Shown: positions 53,464 through 63,223, numbered from the stretch's first letter. The stretch: DNA of 64,000 nucleotides from Lachnospiraceae bacterium (GCA_910575075.1 CAJTCY010000006.1:124001-188000); one strand, 5' to 3'. Numbers and translations: made by a program. The notes: generated from the sequence alone by a model not told the origin.

Positions 53464-56238
53464 ATGCAGATAATTGGAATTACTGGCGGAGCAGGAGCAG
53501 GAAAATCCGTCGTCTTGGAGTATTTAGAACAGAATTATAAGGTGAAGAATCTGGAGGCAGACAGAGTCGCGCAGATGCTGATGGAGCCAGAGACTGATTG
53601 CTATCTTAAGCTTCAGAAATTTCTTCCGGCGGAGGTTTATAATGAGGATGAAACCATTAACCGCGAGGCTTTGGCAGAAGAACTGTTCAGTTCAGAAGAA
53701 CTGCGTCAGCAGGTAAATCAGGTGGTGCATCCGGCAGTAAAGAATTATATCCTTACACAGATTGCAGAACATGAAAAAATCGGTGTTATGGATTTTGTCA
53801 TTATTGAAGCGGCGCTCCTTATTGAAGAACACTATGAAGAGATCTGTGATGAACTCTGGTATATTCATGCCGAAGAAGATATCCGCAGACAGAGGCTGAT
53901 ACAGTCCAGGGGTTATACCAGGGAGAAAGTAAACCGGATTTTTGCCAGCCAGCTTCCGGAAAAAGAATACCGCAGGCATTGCAGGGTTGTAATTGACAAT
54001 AACGGTACAAAGGAAGAGACTTATTATCAGGTGGCTCAGGAAATCAAAGACAAGGGAGAGCTGATACGGATGGAACAGCAATTGGATGGAATGCCTCTGG
54101 TATTCGGTCTGGATATTGGAACAAGGAACGTTGTAGGGACGGTAGGATATAAAGATAAAGAATCAGAAGAATTTATTGTGGTGGCACAGCATGTAAGAGA
54201 GCATGAGACACGTTCCATGCTCGACGGGCAGATACACGATATCGGCCGTGTGGGCCGTACGATCAATGCAGTGAAAAAAGAACTGGAGCAGCAGATTCAT
54301 CTGACTTTGAATGATGTATGCATTGCGGCGGCAGGCCGTGTCTTAAAAACGGTGACCACTACTGTCGAATATACATTTCCGGAAGAGACAGTTGTTTCCG
54401 GTGAAGATGTTCATGCGCTGAACTTGCTGGGCGTGGAAAAGGCACAGGAGATTTTAAATGAAAATAACGATACTAAGTTTAAATTTTACTGTGTAGGATA
54501 CTCTGCTGTAAAGTATTATTTGAATGGAGATGTCTTTTCCAATCTGGAAGGCCATAAGGCAGAGACGGTAAGTGAAGAGATTATTGTAACCTTCCTGCCG
54601 GAAGACGTGGTGGATGGATTATACTCGGCAGTGGGGCTTGCTGGACTGAGAGTGGCAAATATGACATTGGAGCCTATTGCAGCTATCAATGTTGCAATTC
54701 CTGAAGCATTTCGAATGCTGAACATTGCATTGGTGGATGTTGGGGCAGGTACCAGTGATATTTCAGTGACCAGAGATGGAAGTATTATTGCATACGGCAT
54801 GATACCCAGTGCGGGAGATGAGATTACAGAGATGCTGGTACAGCATTTTTTGGTAGATTTCAAAACTGCAGAGCACATTAAGCTAGGCTCTACCACAGGG
54901 CAGGACATTGAATATCAGGATATTATGATGATCAAACACACTGTTACAGCAGAAGAGGTATGGGAACTGATTAAACCCATGGTGGATGAGCTGGTGGAGA
55001 GCATCGCAGCCAAAATCAAGGAACTAAATGGAGACAAGACAGTGAGCGCAGCTTTTGTAGTAGGCGGCGGCGGAAAGATCCATGGATTTATTGAATATCT
55101 GGCAGAACAACTGGAGCTGCCTCAGGAGAGGGTGGCGCTTCGTGGGGAAGAAGTGCTGCAGGAGATTCATTTCCTACAGCCTGAAATCAAGAAAGATCCG
55201 TTGATTGTTACGCCTGTGGGAATTTGCCTGAACTATTACGACCAGAGAAATAATTTTATTTTTGTGCGTTTTAACGGAGAACGGATTAAATTATATGATA
55301 ATGATAACCTGACTATAGTAGACGCAGCGCTGCAGGCAGGATTTCCTAATGAGAAGCTTTTCCCAAGGCGCGGGAAAGAGATTAATTACACTGTCAATGG
55401 CAAAAAGCGTATTGCCAGGGGGGAAACCGGTGATTCAGCAATTGTCAGGGTTAATGGGCGTTTGACGAATATCAATGCTCCTCTGGAGGTAAACAGCGAT
55501 ATTGTAATTGAACCTTCTACCCAGGGAGAACCGGCATTCTGCCGTTTGGAGGATTTGGAGGAATACGGAAAATCCATGCTGAACTTTGAGGTAAACGGGA
55601 AAAAGATTTCCTGTCCAAGATTTGCTGAGGTAAATGGTGTGATGGAGCCTCCATATTATGAAATTCAGGATAATGATGAGATTGACATGATCAATTACTA
55701 TACAGTGTCCCAGATTATAGAGTTTATGGATGTCGAGATTGACATGGACAGTGATATTCTGGTAAATAATAAGCCGGCAGAGCTGGATACGCTTGTATAT
55801 GAAAATTTTTCCATAGAGTGGAAGGTGCTGGCTTACCGGACACATCCTTCTGACGTCAAACATCAGAACATGAGTAAAGAGGAGCTGAGAGAGCAGAGGA
55901 TTCAGAAAATTCTGGAAAAGAAGCAGATTCGGGAAGAAAAAGCAGCAGAAGAGGAAAAACAGCAGTTGAGCGAGACTGACCAGCCAGAAGAAAAAGCAGC
56001 AGAAGAGGAAGAAGCCAAAGAGCCGGAAGTCCAGGATCTTACCGTTATTGTAAATAATCTTCCGGTAACCATGAAAGGAAAGAGTTCTTATGTGTTTGTA
56101 GACGTGTTTGAGTACATTGACTTTGATCTGCATTCTGGAAACGGCAGAGCTGTGGTTACCAGATTGAACGGTGAGTTTCCTTCTTATATGGCAATTCTAA
56201 AAGAAGGGGATAAGATAGATGTCTACTGGGAGGAGTAA
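53464..56238 (+). CDS. coaE: Fusion of dephospho-CoA kinase (CoaE) with an FtsA-like actin-fold protein
   Basis: One open frame of 924 residues. Residues 1-200 are a CoaE kinase (P-loop GITGGAGAGKS, EADRVAQ, HPAV, IIEAALLIE, and RLIQSRGYT lid), which makes coenzyme A. From about 205, an actin/FtsA/PilM-like ATPase begins (VFGLDIGTRNVVGTVGY; DVGAGTSDISV; VVGGGGKIHGFIEYLAE), followed by beta-rich modules and a Glu/Lys-rich linker (about 815-860). An internal ATG at 54070 has AAGGGAGAG nine bases upstream, so the FtsA-like part may also be made alone. ATG 53464 follows GGAGGG closely; ATG 53452 is possible. The role of the FtsA-like part is unknown. Confidence 0.85.
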   Translation: MQIIGITGGAGAGKSVVLEYLEQNYKVKNLEADRVAQMLMEPETDCYLKLQKFLPAEVYNEDETINREALAEELFSSEELRQQVNQVVHPAVKNYILTQIAEHEKIGVMDFVIIEAALLIEEHYEEICDELWYIHAEEDIRRQRLIQSRGYTREKVNRIFASQLPEKEYRRHCRVVIDNNGTKEETYYQVAQEIKDKGELIRMEQQLDGMPLVFGLDIGTRNVVGTVGYKDKESEEFIVVAQHVREHETRSMLDGQIHDIGRVGRTINAVKKELEQQIHLTLNDVCIAAAGRVLKTVTTTVEYTFPEETVVSGEDVHALNLLGVEKAQEILNENNDTKFKFYCVGYSAVKYYLNGDVFSNLEGHKAETVSEEIIVTFLPEDVVDGLYSAVGLAGLRVANMTLEPIAAINVAIPEAFRMLNIALVDVGAGTSDISVTRDGSIIAYGMIPSAGDEITEMLVQHFLVDFKTAEHIKLGSTTGQDIEYQDIMMIKHTVTAEEVWELIKPMVDELVESIAAKIKELNGDKTVSAAFVVGGGGKIHGFIEYLAEQLELPQERVALRGEEVLQEIHFLQPEIKKDPLIVTPVGICLNYYDQRNNFIFVRFNGERIKLYDNDNLTIVDAALQAGFPNEKLFPRRGKEINYTVNGKKRIARGETGDSAIVRVNGRLTNINAPLEVNSDIVIEPSTQGEPAFCRLEDLEEYGKSMLNFEVNGKKISCPRFAEVNGVMEPPYYEIQDNDEIDMINYYTVSQIIEFMDVEIDMDSDILVNNKPAELDTLVYENFSIEWKVLAYRTHPSDVKHQNMSKEELREQRIQKILEKKQIREEKAAEEEKQQLSETDQPEEKAAEEEEAKEPEVQDLTVIVNNLPVTMKGKSSYVFVDVFEYIDFDLHSGNGRAVVTRLNGEFPSYMAILKEGDKIDVYWEE

Positions 56239-56244
56239 CAGAAC

Positions 56245-57042
56245 ATGAAGTTATGCAGTATTGCAAGCGGGAGCAGCGGGAATTGCATTTTTGCAGGTTC
56301 TGACTCCACCAGTCTTATGATAGATACCGGAATCAGCGGTAAGAGAATAGAGGAAGGGTTAAATGAAATTGGACATACTGCCAGGGAGATGAATGGAATT
56401 CTGATTACCCATGAACATTCGGATCATATCAGTGGACTGGGTGTAATGGCGAGGCGATATGGGATCCCAATCTATGCCACAGCGGGGACCAAAAGAGCTA
56501 TTCTAAATTGCAAAAGTATGGGAGAGATTCCGGAGGAGCTGTTTCGGGAAATTTGTCCGGATGCAGATTTTGTGATTGGAGATATTACCGTCAGTCCAGT
56601 TAATATTTCTCATGACGCAGCCCAGCCTACAGCTTATGTGCTGCGTCAGGGCAGAAAGTCTATGGCGGTAATGACGGATCTTGGGAGATATGACAGTTAC
56701 ATTGTAGAGAAACTGCAAAATCTGGATTTGATTTTACTGGAAGCAAATCATGATGTACATATGCTTCAGGTGGGGAAATATCCATATTATTTAAAGCAGC
56801 GGATTTTGGGGGACAGAGGTCATCTTTCAAACGAGTTGTCCGGGCAGCTGTTAAGCCAGATTCTACATGAACATTTAAAAACTGTTATTTTAGGGCATTT
56901 GAGTAAAGAAAATAATTATGAACAACTGGCGTATGAGACGGTACGGCTGGAAATTGACCTTGCGGATAACCCATATCATGCAGGGGATTTCCCGATTCAT
57001 GTAGCAAAACGTGATATGGTATCGGATATTTTTGAGATTTAA
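56245..57042 (+). CDS. MBL-fold metallo-hydrolase, WalJ/YycJ-like
   Basis: A 265-residue metallo-beta-lactamase-fold protein. The metal motif THEHSDH (His56, His58, Asp60, His61) is intact and SIASGSSGNC at the N-terminus is characteristic of the YycJ/WalJ group, thought to be an exonuclease linked to mismatch repair or replication. GHLSNELSG and the late LGHLSKENN supply further ligands. It is six bases after the CoaE-FtsA gene in the polA operon, and position with polA suits a DNA role. Confidence 0.88.
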   Translation: MKLCSIASGSSGNCIFAGSDSTSLMIDTGISGKRIEEGLNEIGHTAREMNGILITHEHSDHISGLGVMARRYGIPIYATAGTKRAILNCKSMGEIPEELFREICPDADFVIGDITVSPVNISHDAAQPTAYVLRQGRKSMAVMTDLGRYDSYIVEKLQNLDLILLEANHDVHMLQVGKYPYYLKQRILGDRGHLSNELSGQLLSQILHEHLKTVILGHLSKENNYEQLAYETVRLEIDLADNPYHAGDFPIHVAKRDMVSDIFEI

Positions 57043-57103
57043 TGGCTGATATGGCAGCAGCTGGCAGAGAATTTAGCACGCAGGCGTGCACAGGAGGAAC
57101 AGT

Positions 57104-57388
57104 ATGGAAAAGAATATGGACAGAACAATTATTACGGTAGTAGGGAAAGATACTGTGGGCATTATTGCCAAAGTATGCACATATCTTTCGGAACATCATA
57201 TCAATGTGCTGGATATCAGCCAGACCATTGTACAGGAATTTTTTAATATGATGATGATTGCAGATATGAAGAATTCAGATAAGCCTTTTGACCAGTGCGC
57301 CAAGGACCTGGAGGTGCTGGGAGAGGAAATCGGTGTGAACATCAAATGTCAGCGGGAAGAAATATTTCAGAGAATGCACAGAATTTAA
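57104..57388 (+). CDS. ACT-domain protein (UPF0237 type)
   Basis: A 94-residue protein consisting of one ACT domain (IITVVGKDTVGIIAKVCTYL; INVLDISQTIVQEFFNMMM). ACT domains bind amino acids or similar ligands. ATG 57104 has AGGAGG six bases ahead. It is directly followed by the UPF0210 gene, a pairing conserved across Firmicutes and archaea, which implies a shared but unknown function. Confidence 0.9.
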   Translation: MEKNMDRTIITVVGKDTVGIIAKVCTYLSEHHINVLDISQTIVQEFFNMMMIADMKNSDKPFDQCAKDLEVLGEEIGVNIKCQREEIFQRMHRI

Positions 57389-57397
57389 GGAGAAGCA

Positions 57398-58762
57398 ATG
57401 ATAAATATTTGGGAAGTAAATGAAACAAATAAAATGATCGAGCAGGAAAATCTTGACGTGCGTACCATTACACTGGGGATCAGCCTGTTGGATTGTATAG
57501 ATTCAGACTTGCAGAGATTAAATGACAAAATTTATCAGAAAATTACATCGGTGGCGGCTAAATTGGTGGAAACCGGAGAAGAAATTGAGAGAAATTACTG
57601 TATTCCAATTGTTAATAAACGGATTTCTGTAACGCCGATTGCCCTGGTGGGGCAGTCAGCCTGCAGGTCAGCAGAAGATTTTGTTACTGTTGCAAGAACG
57701 CTGGACCGTGCTGCCAAAGCTGTAGGAGTGAATTTTATCGGAGGCTATTCTGCATTAGTCTCTAAGGGTATGACAGCGGGAGATGAGTATTTGATCCGTT
57801 CGATTCCGCAGGCACTCGCAGAGACAGAACGGGTATGCAGTTCTGTCAATGTAGGCTCTACGAAAACAGGCATTGATATGGATGCGGTGAAACTGATGGG
57901 GGAGATCATACTGAAGACAGCAGAGTATACGAAAGAGAATGATTCACTCGGATGCGCCAAATTAGTGGTTTTCTGCAATGCGCCAGACGATAATCCTTTT
58001 ATGGCAGGAGCTTTCCATGGAGTGACAGAAGCAGATTCCATCATCAATGTTGGCGTGTCAGGGCCCGGGGTAGTGAAAAAAGCGCTGGAACAGGTACGGG
58101 GGGAAAGCTTTGAGGTACTCTGCGAAACCATCAAGAAGACAGCCTTTAAGATTACCCGTGTAGGGCAGCTTGTGGCACAGGAAGCAAGCAGGCGTCTGGG
58201 CATTCCATTTGGAATTATTGATTTGTCTCTGGCTCCTACTCCGGCAGTAGGGGATTCTGTGGCAGAGATTTTAGAGGAAATTGGGCTGGAATACGCTGGG
58301 GCGCCTGGAACCACCGCTGCGCTTGCGCTTTTGAATGACCAGGTAAAAAAAGGCGGGATTATGGCATCTTCTTATGTAGGGGGCTTAAGCGGTGCATTTA
58401 TTCCTGTCAGTGAGGATCAGGGAATGATTGATGCAGTGGAAGCAGGAGCATTATCCCTGGAAAAGCTGGAGGCTATGACCTGCGTCTGCTCTGTTGGGCT
58501 TGATATGATTGCAATACCAGGAGAAGTTCCGGCATCTACAGTTTCTGGTATCATTGCAGATGAGATGGCAATCGGAATGATTAACCAGAAAACAACCGCA
58601 GTCCGTCTGATTCCGGTAATTGGAAAAAATATAGGAGAGACTGTGGAATTTGGAGGGCTGCTGGGCCATGCACCAGTTATGCAGGTGAACCGCTATGGAT
58701 GCGAAGCATTTATCAACCGTAAGGGAAGGATTCCGGCGCCGGTACACAGTTTCAAGAACTAA
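57398..58762 (+). CDS. UPF0210/DUF711 (PFL family) protein
   Basis: A 454-residue protein of the DUF711/UPF0210 family, related in fold to glycyl-radical enzymes but without a radical-loop motif. Conserved stretches visible: [53 protein letters not shown] and [12 protein letters not shown]. The biochemical role is not established. It is last in the polA operon, nine bases after the ACT gene. Confidence 0.93.
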   Translation: MINIWEVNETNKMIEQENLDVRTITLGISLLDCIDSDLQRLNDKIYQKITSVAAKLVETGEEIERNYCIPIVNKRISVTPIALVGQSACRSAEDFVTVARTLDRAAKAVGVNFIGGYSALVSKGMTAGDEYLIRSIPQALAETERVCSSVNVGSTKTGIDMDAVKLMGEIILKTAEYTKENDSLGCAKLVVFCNAPDDNPFMAGAFHGVTEADSIINVGVSGPGVVKKALEQVRGESFEVLCETIKKTAFKITRVGQLVAQEASRRLGIPFGIIDLSLAPTPAVGDSVAEILEEIGLEYAGAPGTTAALALLNDQVKKGGIMASSYVGGLSGAFIPVSEDQGMIDAVEAGALSLEKLEAMTCVCSVGLDMIAIPGEVPASTVSGIIADEMAIGMINQKTTAVRLIPVIGKNIGETVEFGGLLGHAPVMQVNRYGCEAFINRKGRIPAPVHSFKN

Positions 58763-58995
58763 TGTTTGTTTTCCTGTTGTATTTATTACAATGGTTAAAG
58801 TGCGCAGTGTAAAAAGATGTGGACACTCTGTACATAAAAGTATTGTAAAACGCAGGTTTTCCAGAAGGATATGGCAGCTTAATCATAGGCAGATAATAAA
58901 TGAGGAAATTCAAAATAAATTAATAAATTGTGTAATGTGACGTAGTGTGTTATGATAGATATACAGTATGAGAAAATGCACCGGAGGTGGAACCT

Positions 58996-60618
58996 TTGAA
59001 CGAGAGAGAAGATTACCTGGACAGATTGTTACGGGGAATGGATGAGGAACCTGAGAATAAAGATGCGGAAGATGATTTTTTCAGCAGTCTTGGAGGGACA
59101 ATTTCTCAGGATACAGAGGATGATTTTCTTAAGGCATTTGAAGAAAGCAGATCACAGTCGTCCGCCGCATCGATACCGGAACCGGAAATCGATACGAATA
59201 TGTCAGAAACAGATTTTGATATGGATGACATTGATCAGATTGTAAGCCATGTTAAAAATGGCGGCCTTGAGGAGATGGATGATTTTGGCAGCCTTGAAGA
59301 CGGGATGGATCTGTCTATCGAGGAATCTCTGCAGAATTATACAGAAGAAGATGAAGGATTAAATGAGATTGGCGGGAATTATGAAGAAAATGAGCCAGAT
59401 GTAATGGTTAATACCATGGATGAAAACCAGGATACAGACTATAAGTCAGAAGAGGCGAATCAGGAGCTTCTGGATATGCTTTCTGGAATTGGAGAAGAGG
59501 AAGGTTCAGAGCAGGCAGAAATGGAAGATTCTTTTCAGCAGGAGGATGAGTTTTCTTTACTGGGAGAGGATTCTCTGTTAGATGAATCAGACAGTTCCAA
59601 TATGTCAGACTCTTTAGAATCGCTGGATCCGTTGGAAGTTCCGCCTTTATCAGAAGAAGAATCTGCAGCGGAAAGTCTGGCAAGGGAGCTTGAGAGTCTT
59701 GGATTGGAGCTGGAAGAAGAGGATGCTCAGCAGAAACAAGAGTCTTCCAGGAAGAAAAAAGATAAGAAAAATAAAAAAAATAAGAAAAAGGGCGGTGAAG
59801 CGTCAGACGAAGAGGAAAGTGAAGAAAAACTGGGATTTTTCCAGAAACTTTCCAAACTGTTGTTTGATGGAGAAGAGCTTATAGAACTTTCAGAAGAAGA
59901 AACAAAAGAACTGAAAGAAGAAGAAAGTAAAAAGGCGGCAGCAGCGGCGGAAGCAAAGGAATTAAAAAAGCAGGAAAAGAAAGAGAAAAAAGAGCAGAAG
60001 AAGAAGGAAAGCGCGGAGAAAAAAGCGCAGAAAGAAAGCGCAAAACAGGAAAAAGCAAGGAAAAAGCAGGAAAAGAAAGAGACAATGGTGATCGAGAAGA
60101 CTAAGCCTTTGCCAAAGGGGCCGGTCTTCCTGATTATGCTACTTGGTCTTTCTTTGGTACTCCTGATTGTTTTATTTACCAGCCAGACAGGATACAGCAT
60201 CAGTATAGCGCAGGCGAAGGAATATTATGAACAGGGAGATTATGTGGAAGCATACGAATGCTTTAACCAGGGAAGCAAGGTGAGAAAAGCAGACGAAGAG
60301 CTGTATCACAAGGCAAGGCTTACTGCATACCTGCAGCAGCCGATCAGGAGCTACCGGGTTCATCAGAAGCAGAAAATGTATGGAGAAGCTTTGAATTCAT
60401 TGATTCTCGGCGTGGGAAGATACGATAAGAATGCTTATGAAGCTTCGACAGCAGGAGCGGCCGTAGAATATGATAATATGCTGGCGAAAATAAAGAAGGC
60501 ATTAAAGAAAAAATATGGCATGACTTTAGATCAGGCGAGAGAACTGTATACCATTCGTGAGAAAGAAGAGTATACAATGGAGCTGTACAGGATTATAGAC
60601 AAACTTGGGTTGGAATAA
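58996..60618 (+). CDS. Acidic/KE-rich membrane protein with TPR-like C-terminus
   Basis: A 540-residue protein I do not recognise. Residues 1-255 are strongly acidic and probably disordered (many DD, EE, SLE segments). Residues 255-370 are Lys/Glu-rich with long charged helices. One membrane helix (about 375-394, FLIMLLGLSLVLLIVLF) follows. The last 140 residues contain AKEYYEQGDYVEAYECFNQGSKV, a TPR-like pair, on the outer side if the topology is N-in. TTG 58996 has GGAGG at 8 bases; GTG 58987 overlaps it. The gene is 20 bases ahead of hisH and presumably co-transcribed. Confidence 0.75.
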   Translation: MNEREDYLDRLLRGMDEEPENKDAEDDFFSSLGGTISQDTEDDFLKAFEESRSQSSAASIPEPEIDTNMSETDFDMDDIDQIVSHVKNGGLEEMDDFGSLEDGMDLSIEESLQNYTEEDEGLNEIGGNYEENEPDVMVNTMDENQDTDYKSEEANQELLDMLSGIGEEEGSEQAEMEDSFQQEDEFSLLGEDSLLDESDSSNMSDSLESLDPLEVPPLSEEESAAESLARELESLGLELEEEDAQQKQESSRKKKDKKNKKNKKKGGEASDEEESEEKLGFFQKLSKLLFDGEELIELSEEETKELKEEESKKAAAAAEAKELKKQEKKEKKEQKKKESAEKKAQKESAKQEKARKKQEKKETMVIEKTKPLPKGPVFLIMLLGLSLVLLIVLFTSQTGYSISIAQAKEYYEQGDYVEAYECFNQGSKVRKADEELYHKARLTAYLQQPIRSYRVHQKQKMYGEALNSLILGVGRYDKNAYEASTAGAAVEYDNMLAKIKKALKKKYGMTLDQARELYTIREKEEYTMELYRIIDKLGLE

Positions 60619-60638
60619 AAACGGACAGGAGCAGCGGC

Positions 60639-61253
60639 ATGATAGCAATCATCGACTACGATGCGGGTAATTTAAAGAGTGTGGAAAAAGCTTTAAAATA
60701 TCTGGGGCAAGAAAGTATAATTACCAGAAACGCCAGAGAAATTTTGGAGGCAGATAAGGTGATTCTTCCAGGTGTAGGAGCCTTCGGAAGGGCGATGGAG
60801 CAGTTAAAACAGTATGACTTGGATAAAGTAATCCATCAGGCAGTAGAGCAGAATAAACCTTTGCTGGGCATCTGCCTGGGATTGCAGCTTTTATTTGAAG
60901 GCAGCCAGGAGAACGGCGGAGCGGAAGGCTTAGGGATTCTGCGGGGTGAGATTGTACGGATACCGGATAAACCAGGACTTAAGATTCCTCATATCGGCTG
61001 GAATTCCCTGTATTTACAGAATCAGGGAAGATTATTTCAGGGATTATCCCAGGGGGAATTTGTATATTTTGTACATTCCTATTATTTGAAGGCAAGGGAT
61101 GAGCATATAGTCAAAGCCTGCACGGACTATGGGGTGCAGATTCATGCGTCTGTAGAACAGGGAAATATATTTGCCTGCCAGTTTCATCCTGAGAAAAGCA
61201 GCAGTGTCGGGCTGCGGATACTAAAAAATTTTGCAGAGGCAGGGGAGGAATAA
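60639..61253 (+). CDS. hisH: Imidazole glycerol phosphate synthase, glutaminase subunit
   Basis: A 204-residue class I amidotransferase that supplies ammonia to HisF in histidine synthesis. The nucleophile Cys is in LLGICLGLQLLF, with His and Glu in CQFHPEKSS. GVGAFGRAMEQL and IPHIGWNSL are family-typical. It abuts hisF with a 3-base gap. The rest of the his operon is not here. Confidence 0.96.
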   Translation: MIAIIDYDAGNLKSVEKALKYLGQESIITRNAREILEADKVILPGVGAFGRAMEQLKQYDLDKVIHQAVEQNKPLLGICLGLQLLFEGSQENGGAEGLGILRGEIVRIPDKPGLKIPHIGWNSLYLQNQGRLFQGLSQGEFVYFVHSYYLKARDEHIVKACTDYGVQIHASVEQGNIFACQFHPEKSSSVGLRILKNFAEAGEE

Positions 61254-61256
61254 GAC

Positions 61257-62018
61257 ATGTTTACAAAGAGAATTATTCCTTGTCTGGATGTACATAATGG
61301 CCGTGTGGTAAAAGGCGTTAATTTTGTCAATCTCAGAGATGCAGGAGATCCGGTGGCAGTAGCGGCTGCTTATGACCGAGCAGGAGCAGATGAGCTGGTG
61401 TTTCTGGATATTACTGCCTCGTCAGATGACAGAAATACCGTGGTGGATATGGTGAAAAGAGTGGCTGAGACAGTATTTATTCCATTTACCGTGGGTGGAG
61501 GAATTCGCACCGTGGAAGACTTCAAAGTTCTGCTGCGGGAAGGGGCAGATAAGATTTCCATCAATTCCTCCGCGATTAATACGCCAGAATTGATCAGCAA
61601 TGCGGCAGATAAATTCGGCAGTCAGTGTGTGGTAGTGGCAATTGACGCCAGACGCAGAGAGGATGGCAGCGGTTGGAATGTGTATAAAAACGGAGGCAGG
61701 ATTGATACGGGACTGGATGCCCTGGAATGGGCGGTCCAGGTAAATCGTATGGGCGCCGGAGAGATTTTGCTCACCAGCATGGATTGCGACGGCACTAAGA
61801 ACGGATATGATCTGGAACTTACCAGAATGATTGCTGATAATGTTTCGATTCCTGTGATTGCATCTGGAGGTGCAGGGAAAGAAGAGCATTTCTATGAAGC
61901 GTTGACGGCTGGCGGCGCAGAAGCAGCTCTGGCAGCTTCACTGTTTCATTATAAGGAATTGGAGATTATGAAACTGAAGCAATATTTGGCGCAGAATGAC
62001 GTATCAGTGAGGATCTGA
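61257..62018 (+). CDS. hisF: Imidazole glycerol phosphate synthase, cyclase subunit
   Basis: A 253-residue TIM-barrel enzyme that uses ammonia from HisH to form imidazole glycerol phosphate and AICAR. The catalytic Asp11 is in [15 protein letters not shown] and the second Asp in [26 protein letters not shown] and [13 protein letters not shown] form the phosphate sites. It follows hisH with three bases between stop and start. Confidence 0.97.
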   Translation: MFTKRIIPCLDVHNGRVVKGVNFVNLRDAGDPVAVAAAYDRAGADELVFLDITASSDDRNTVVDMVKRVAETVFIPFTVGGGIRTVEDFKVLLREGADKISINSSAINTPELISNAADKFGSQCVVVAIDARRREDGSGWNVYKNGGRIDTGLDALEWAVQVNRMGAGEILLTSMDCDGTKNGYDLELTRMIADNVSIPVIASGGAGKEEHFYEALTAGGAEAALAASLFHYKELEIMKLKQYLAQNDVSVRI

Positions 62019-62099
62019 TGTTTTTGCGGTAAAAGGCTCATTGTAATGTTTAGTACGCTCTGTATTTTGTGCGTTTATATGAATAAAATAATTAGGCAC

Positions 62100-62156
62100 A
62101 ATTGTGTAAATTGCATATGAATTTTTGATCATTTAGTTGTTTTGCAATTACCTAAA
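62100..62156. repeat. Degenerate TAGGTAATTGCGAAACT-family repeat before ung
   Basis: GTTTTGCAATTACCTA (62139-62154) matches the right arm of the hairpin at 3997-4051. The left side (AATTGTGTAAATTGCATATG) is decayed but still partly complementary. Confidence 0.4.
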
Positions 62157-62185
62157 TACTTAAGAGGAAGAAAGGAGTATAACCG

Positions 62186-62860
62186 ATGGGAATGCTTGAG
62201 AACGACTGGGTTCAGGCAGTGGGTGAAGAGTTTAAGAAGCCATATTATGCCAGTTTGTATAAATTTGTGAAGGAAGAATATAGTACCAAAGTGATTTATC
62301 CCCCAGCAGATGATATTTTTAATGCTATGCATCTGACTCCGTTAAGTCAGGTAAAAGTATTGATTTTGGGTCAGGACCCATATCATAATGCAGGGCAGGC
62401 GCATGGGCTTTGCTTTTCTGTAAGGCCAGAAGTTGAAATACCTCCCTCGTTGGTGAATATATACAAAGAGCTTCAGGATGATTTGGGCTGCGAAATTCCG
62501 AATAATGGTTATTTGGTGAAATGGGCCAGACAGGGTGTTTTAATGCTGAATACGGTGCTGACCGTACGGGCGCATCAAGCATTTTCACATCAGGGTCAGG
62601 GATGGGAGCAGTTTACAGATGCTATTATCGCCGCAGTGAATAAGCAGGAGCGTCCCGTTGTTTATATGCTTTGGGGAAAACCTGCACAGAGTAAGATTTC
62701 TATGTTGAATAATCCCAGGCATTTGATTTTGAAAGCTCCTCATCCAAGTCCTCTGTCAGCTTACCGTGGTTTTTTTGGCTGCAGGCATTTCAGCAAGGCA
62801 AATGAGTTTTTGAAAGAGAATGGTGCAGAGCCTATTGACTGGCAGATAGAAAATGTTTAA
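62186..62860 (+). CDS. ung: Uracil-DNA glycosylase (family 1)
   Basis: A 224-residue base-excision repair enzyme removing uracil from DNA. Motif A GQDPYH (catalytic Asp64) and motif B HPSPLSAYRGFFGCRHF are both complete. MLWGKPAQSK precedes motif B. AAAGGAG lies ahead of the ATG. Monocistronic between repeat elements. Confidence 0.97.
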   Translation: MGMLENDWVQAVGEEFKKPYYASLYKFVKEEYSTKVIYPPADDIFNAMHLTPLSQVKVLILGQDPYHNAGQAHGLCFSVRPEVEIPPSLVNIYKELQDDLGCEIPNNGYLVKWARQGVLMLNTVLTVRAHQAFSHQGQGWEQFTDAIIAAVNKQERPVVYMLWGKPAQSKISMLNNPRHLILKAPHPSPLSAYRGFFGCRHFSKANEFLKENGAEPIDWQIENV

Positions 62861-62866
62861 ATGATG

Positions 62867-62892
62867 ATGCCTCGTAATGAGTTACGGGGTAT
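62867..62892 (+). terminator. Weak hairpin after ung
   Basis: GATGCCTCGTAA pairs with TTACGGGGTATC through 12 positions, two of them wobbles, with loop TGAG. Only TTATGTTT follows, so termination would be weak. Confidence 0.45.
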
Positions 62893-62908
62893 CTTATGTT
62901 TCCGGGAT

Positions 62909-63100
62909 TTGAGTTTTCCCTTTTTTGATTTTATAGTACCAAAAGGTTTCCAGCACAAAGTGGTGGAAACACTTCGCACAGAAAAGTGTTATGGAAAGCT
63001 GGCTTTCCAGACATTTTTTGTACAAGATGTCTATGCTGCCAAAGGCAGCAATCTTTTGGTACTAAAATATCGGTTGTTGTTAAAAATGGGGAAACTCAAA
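62909..63100. mobile_element. MITE-like palindromic element, full copy B
   Basis: It has the same structure as the copy at 14621-14790: TTGAGTTTTCCC at the left end and GGGGAAACTCAA at the right, with the shared interior TTTTATAGTACCAAAAGG, CCAGCACAAAGTG and CTAAAATATCGGTTGTTG. It differs by an extra segment of about 20 bases in the right half (GTCTATGCTGCCAAAGGCAG). No clean target duplication is visible; TTTCCGGG/TTTCAGGG nearby are offset. It occupies most of the gap between ung and the last gene. Confidence 0.8.
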
Positions 63101-63223
63101 TTTCAGGGTGATTGCAAAAAAAACAATGAAATGTTACAATAGTAATTAGCATAAGAGACCATAATAATGATTGTTGAGCATTTATGTATGTACTGGATAA
63201 TCATACGAGGCAGGAGGAACAAT

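Noticed and set aside
59727-60200. Long minus-strand open frame rich in Ser/Phe opposite the KE-rich gene
   Set aside because: Shadow of AAG/GAA-rich coding DNA on the plus strand, which reads as CTT/TTC on the other strand.
62899-63108. TTTCCGGG/TTTCAGGG as a target duplication around MITE copy B
   Set aside because: The two octamers differ at one base and are offset by two bases from the left terminus, so the match is not convincing.
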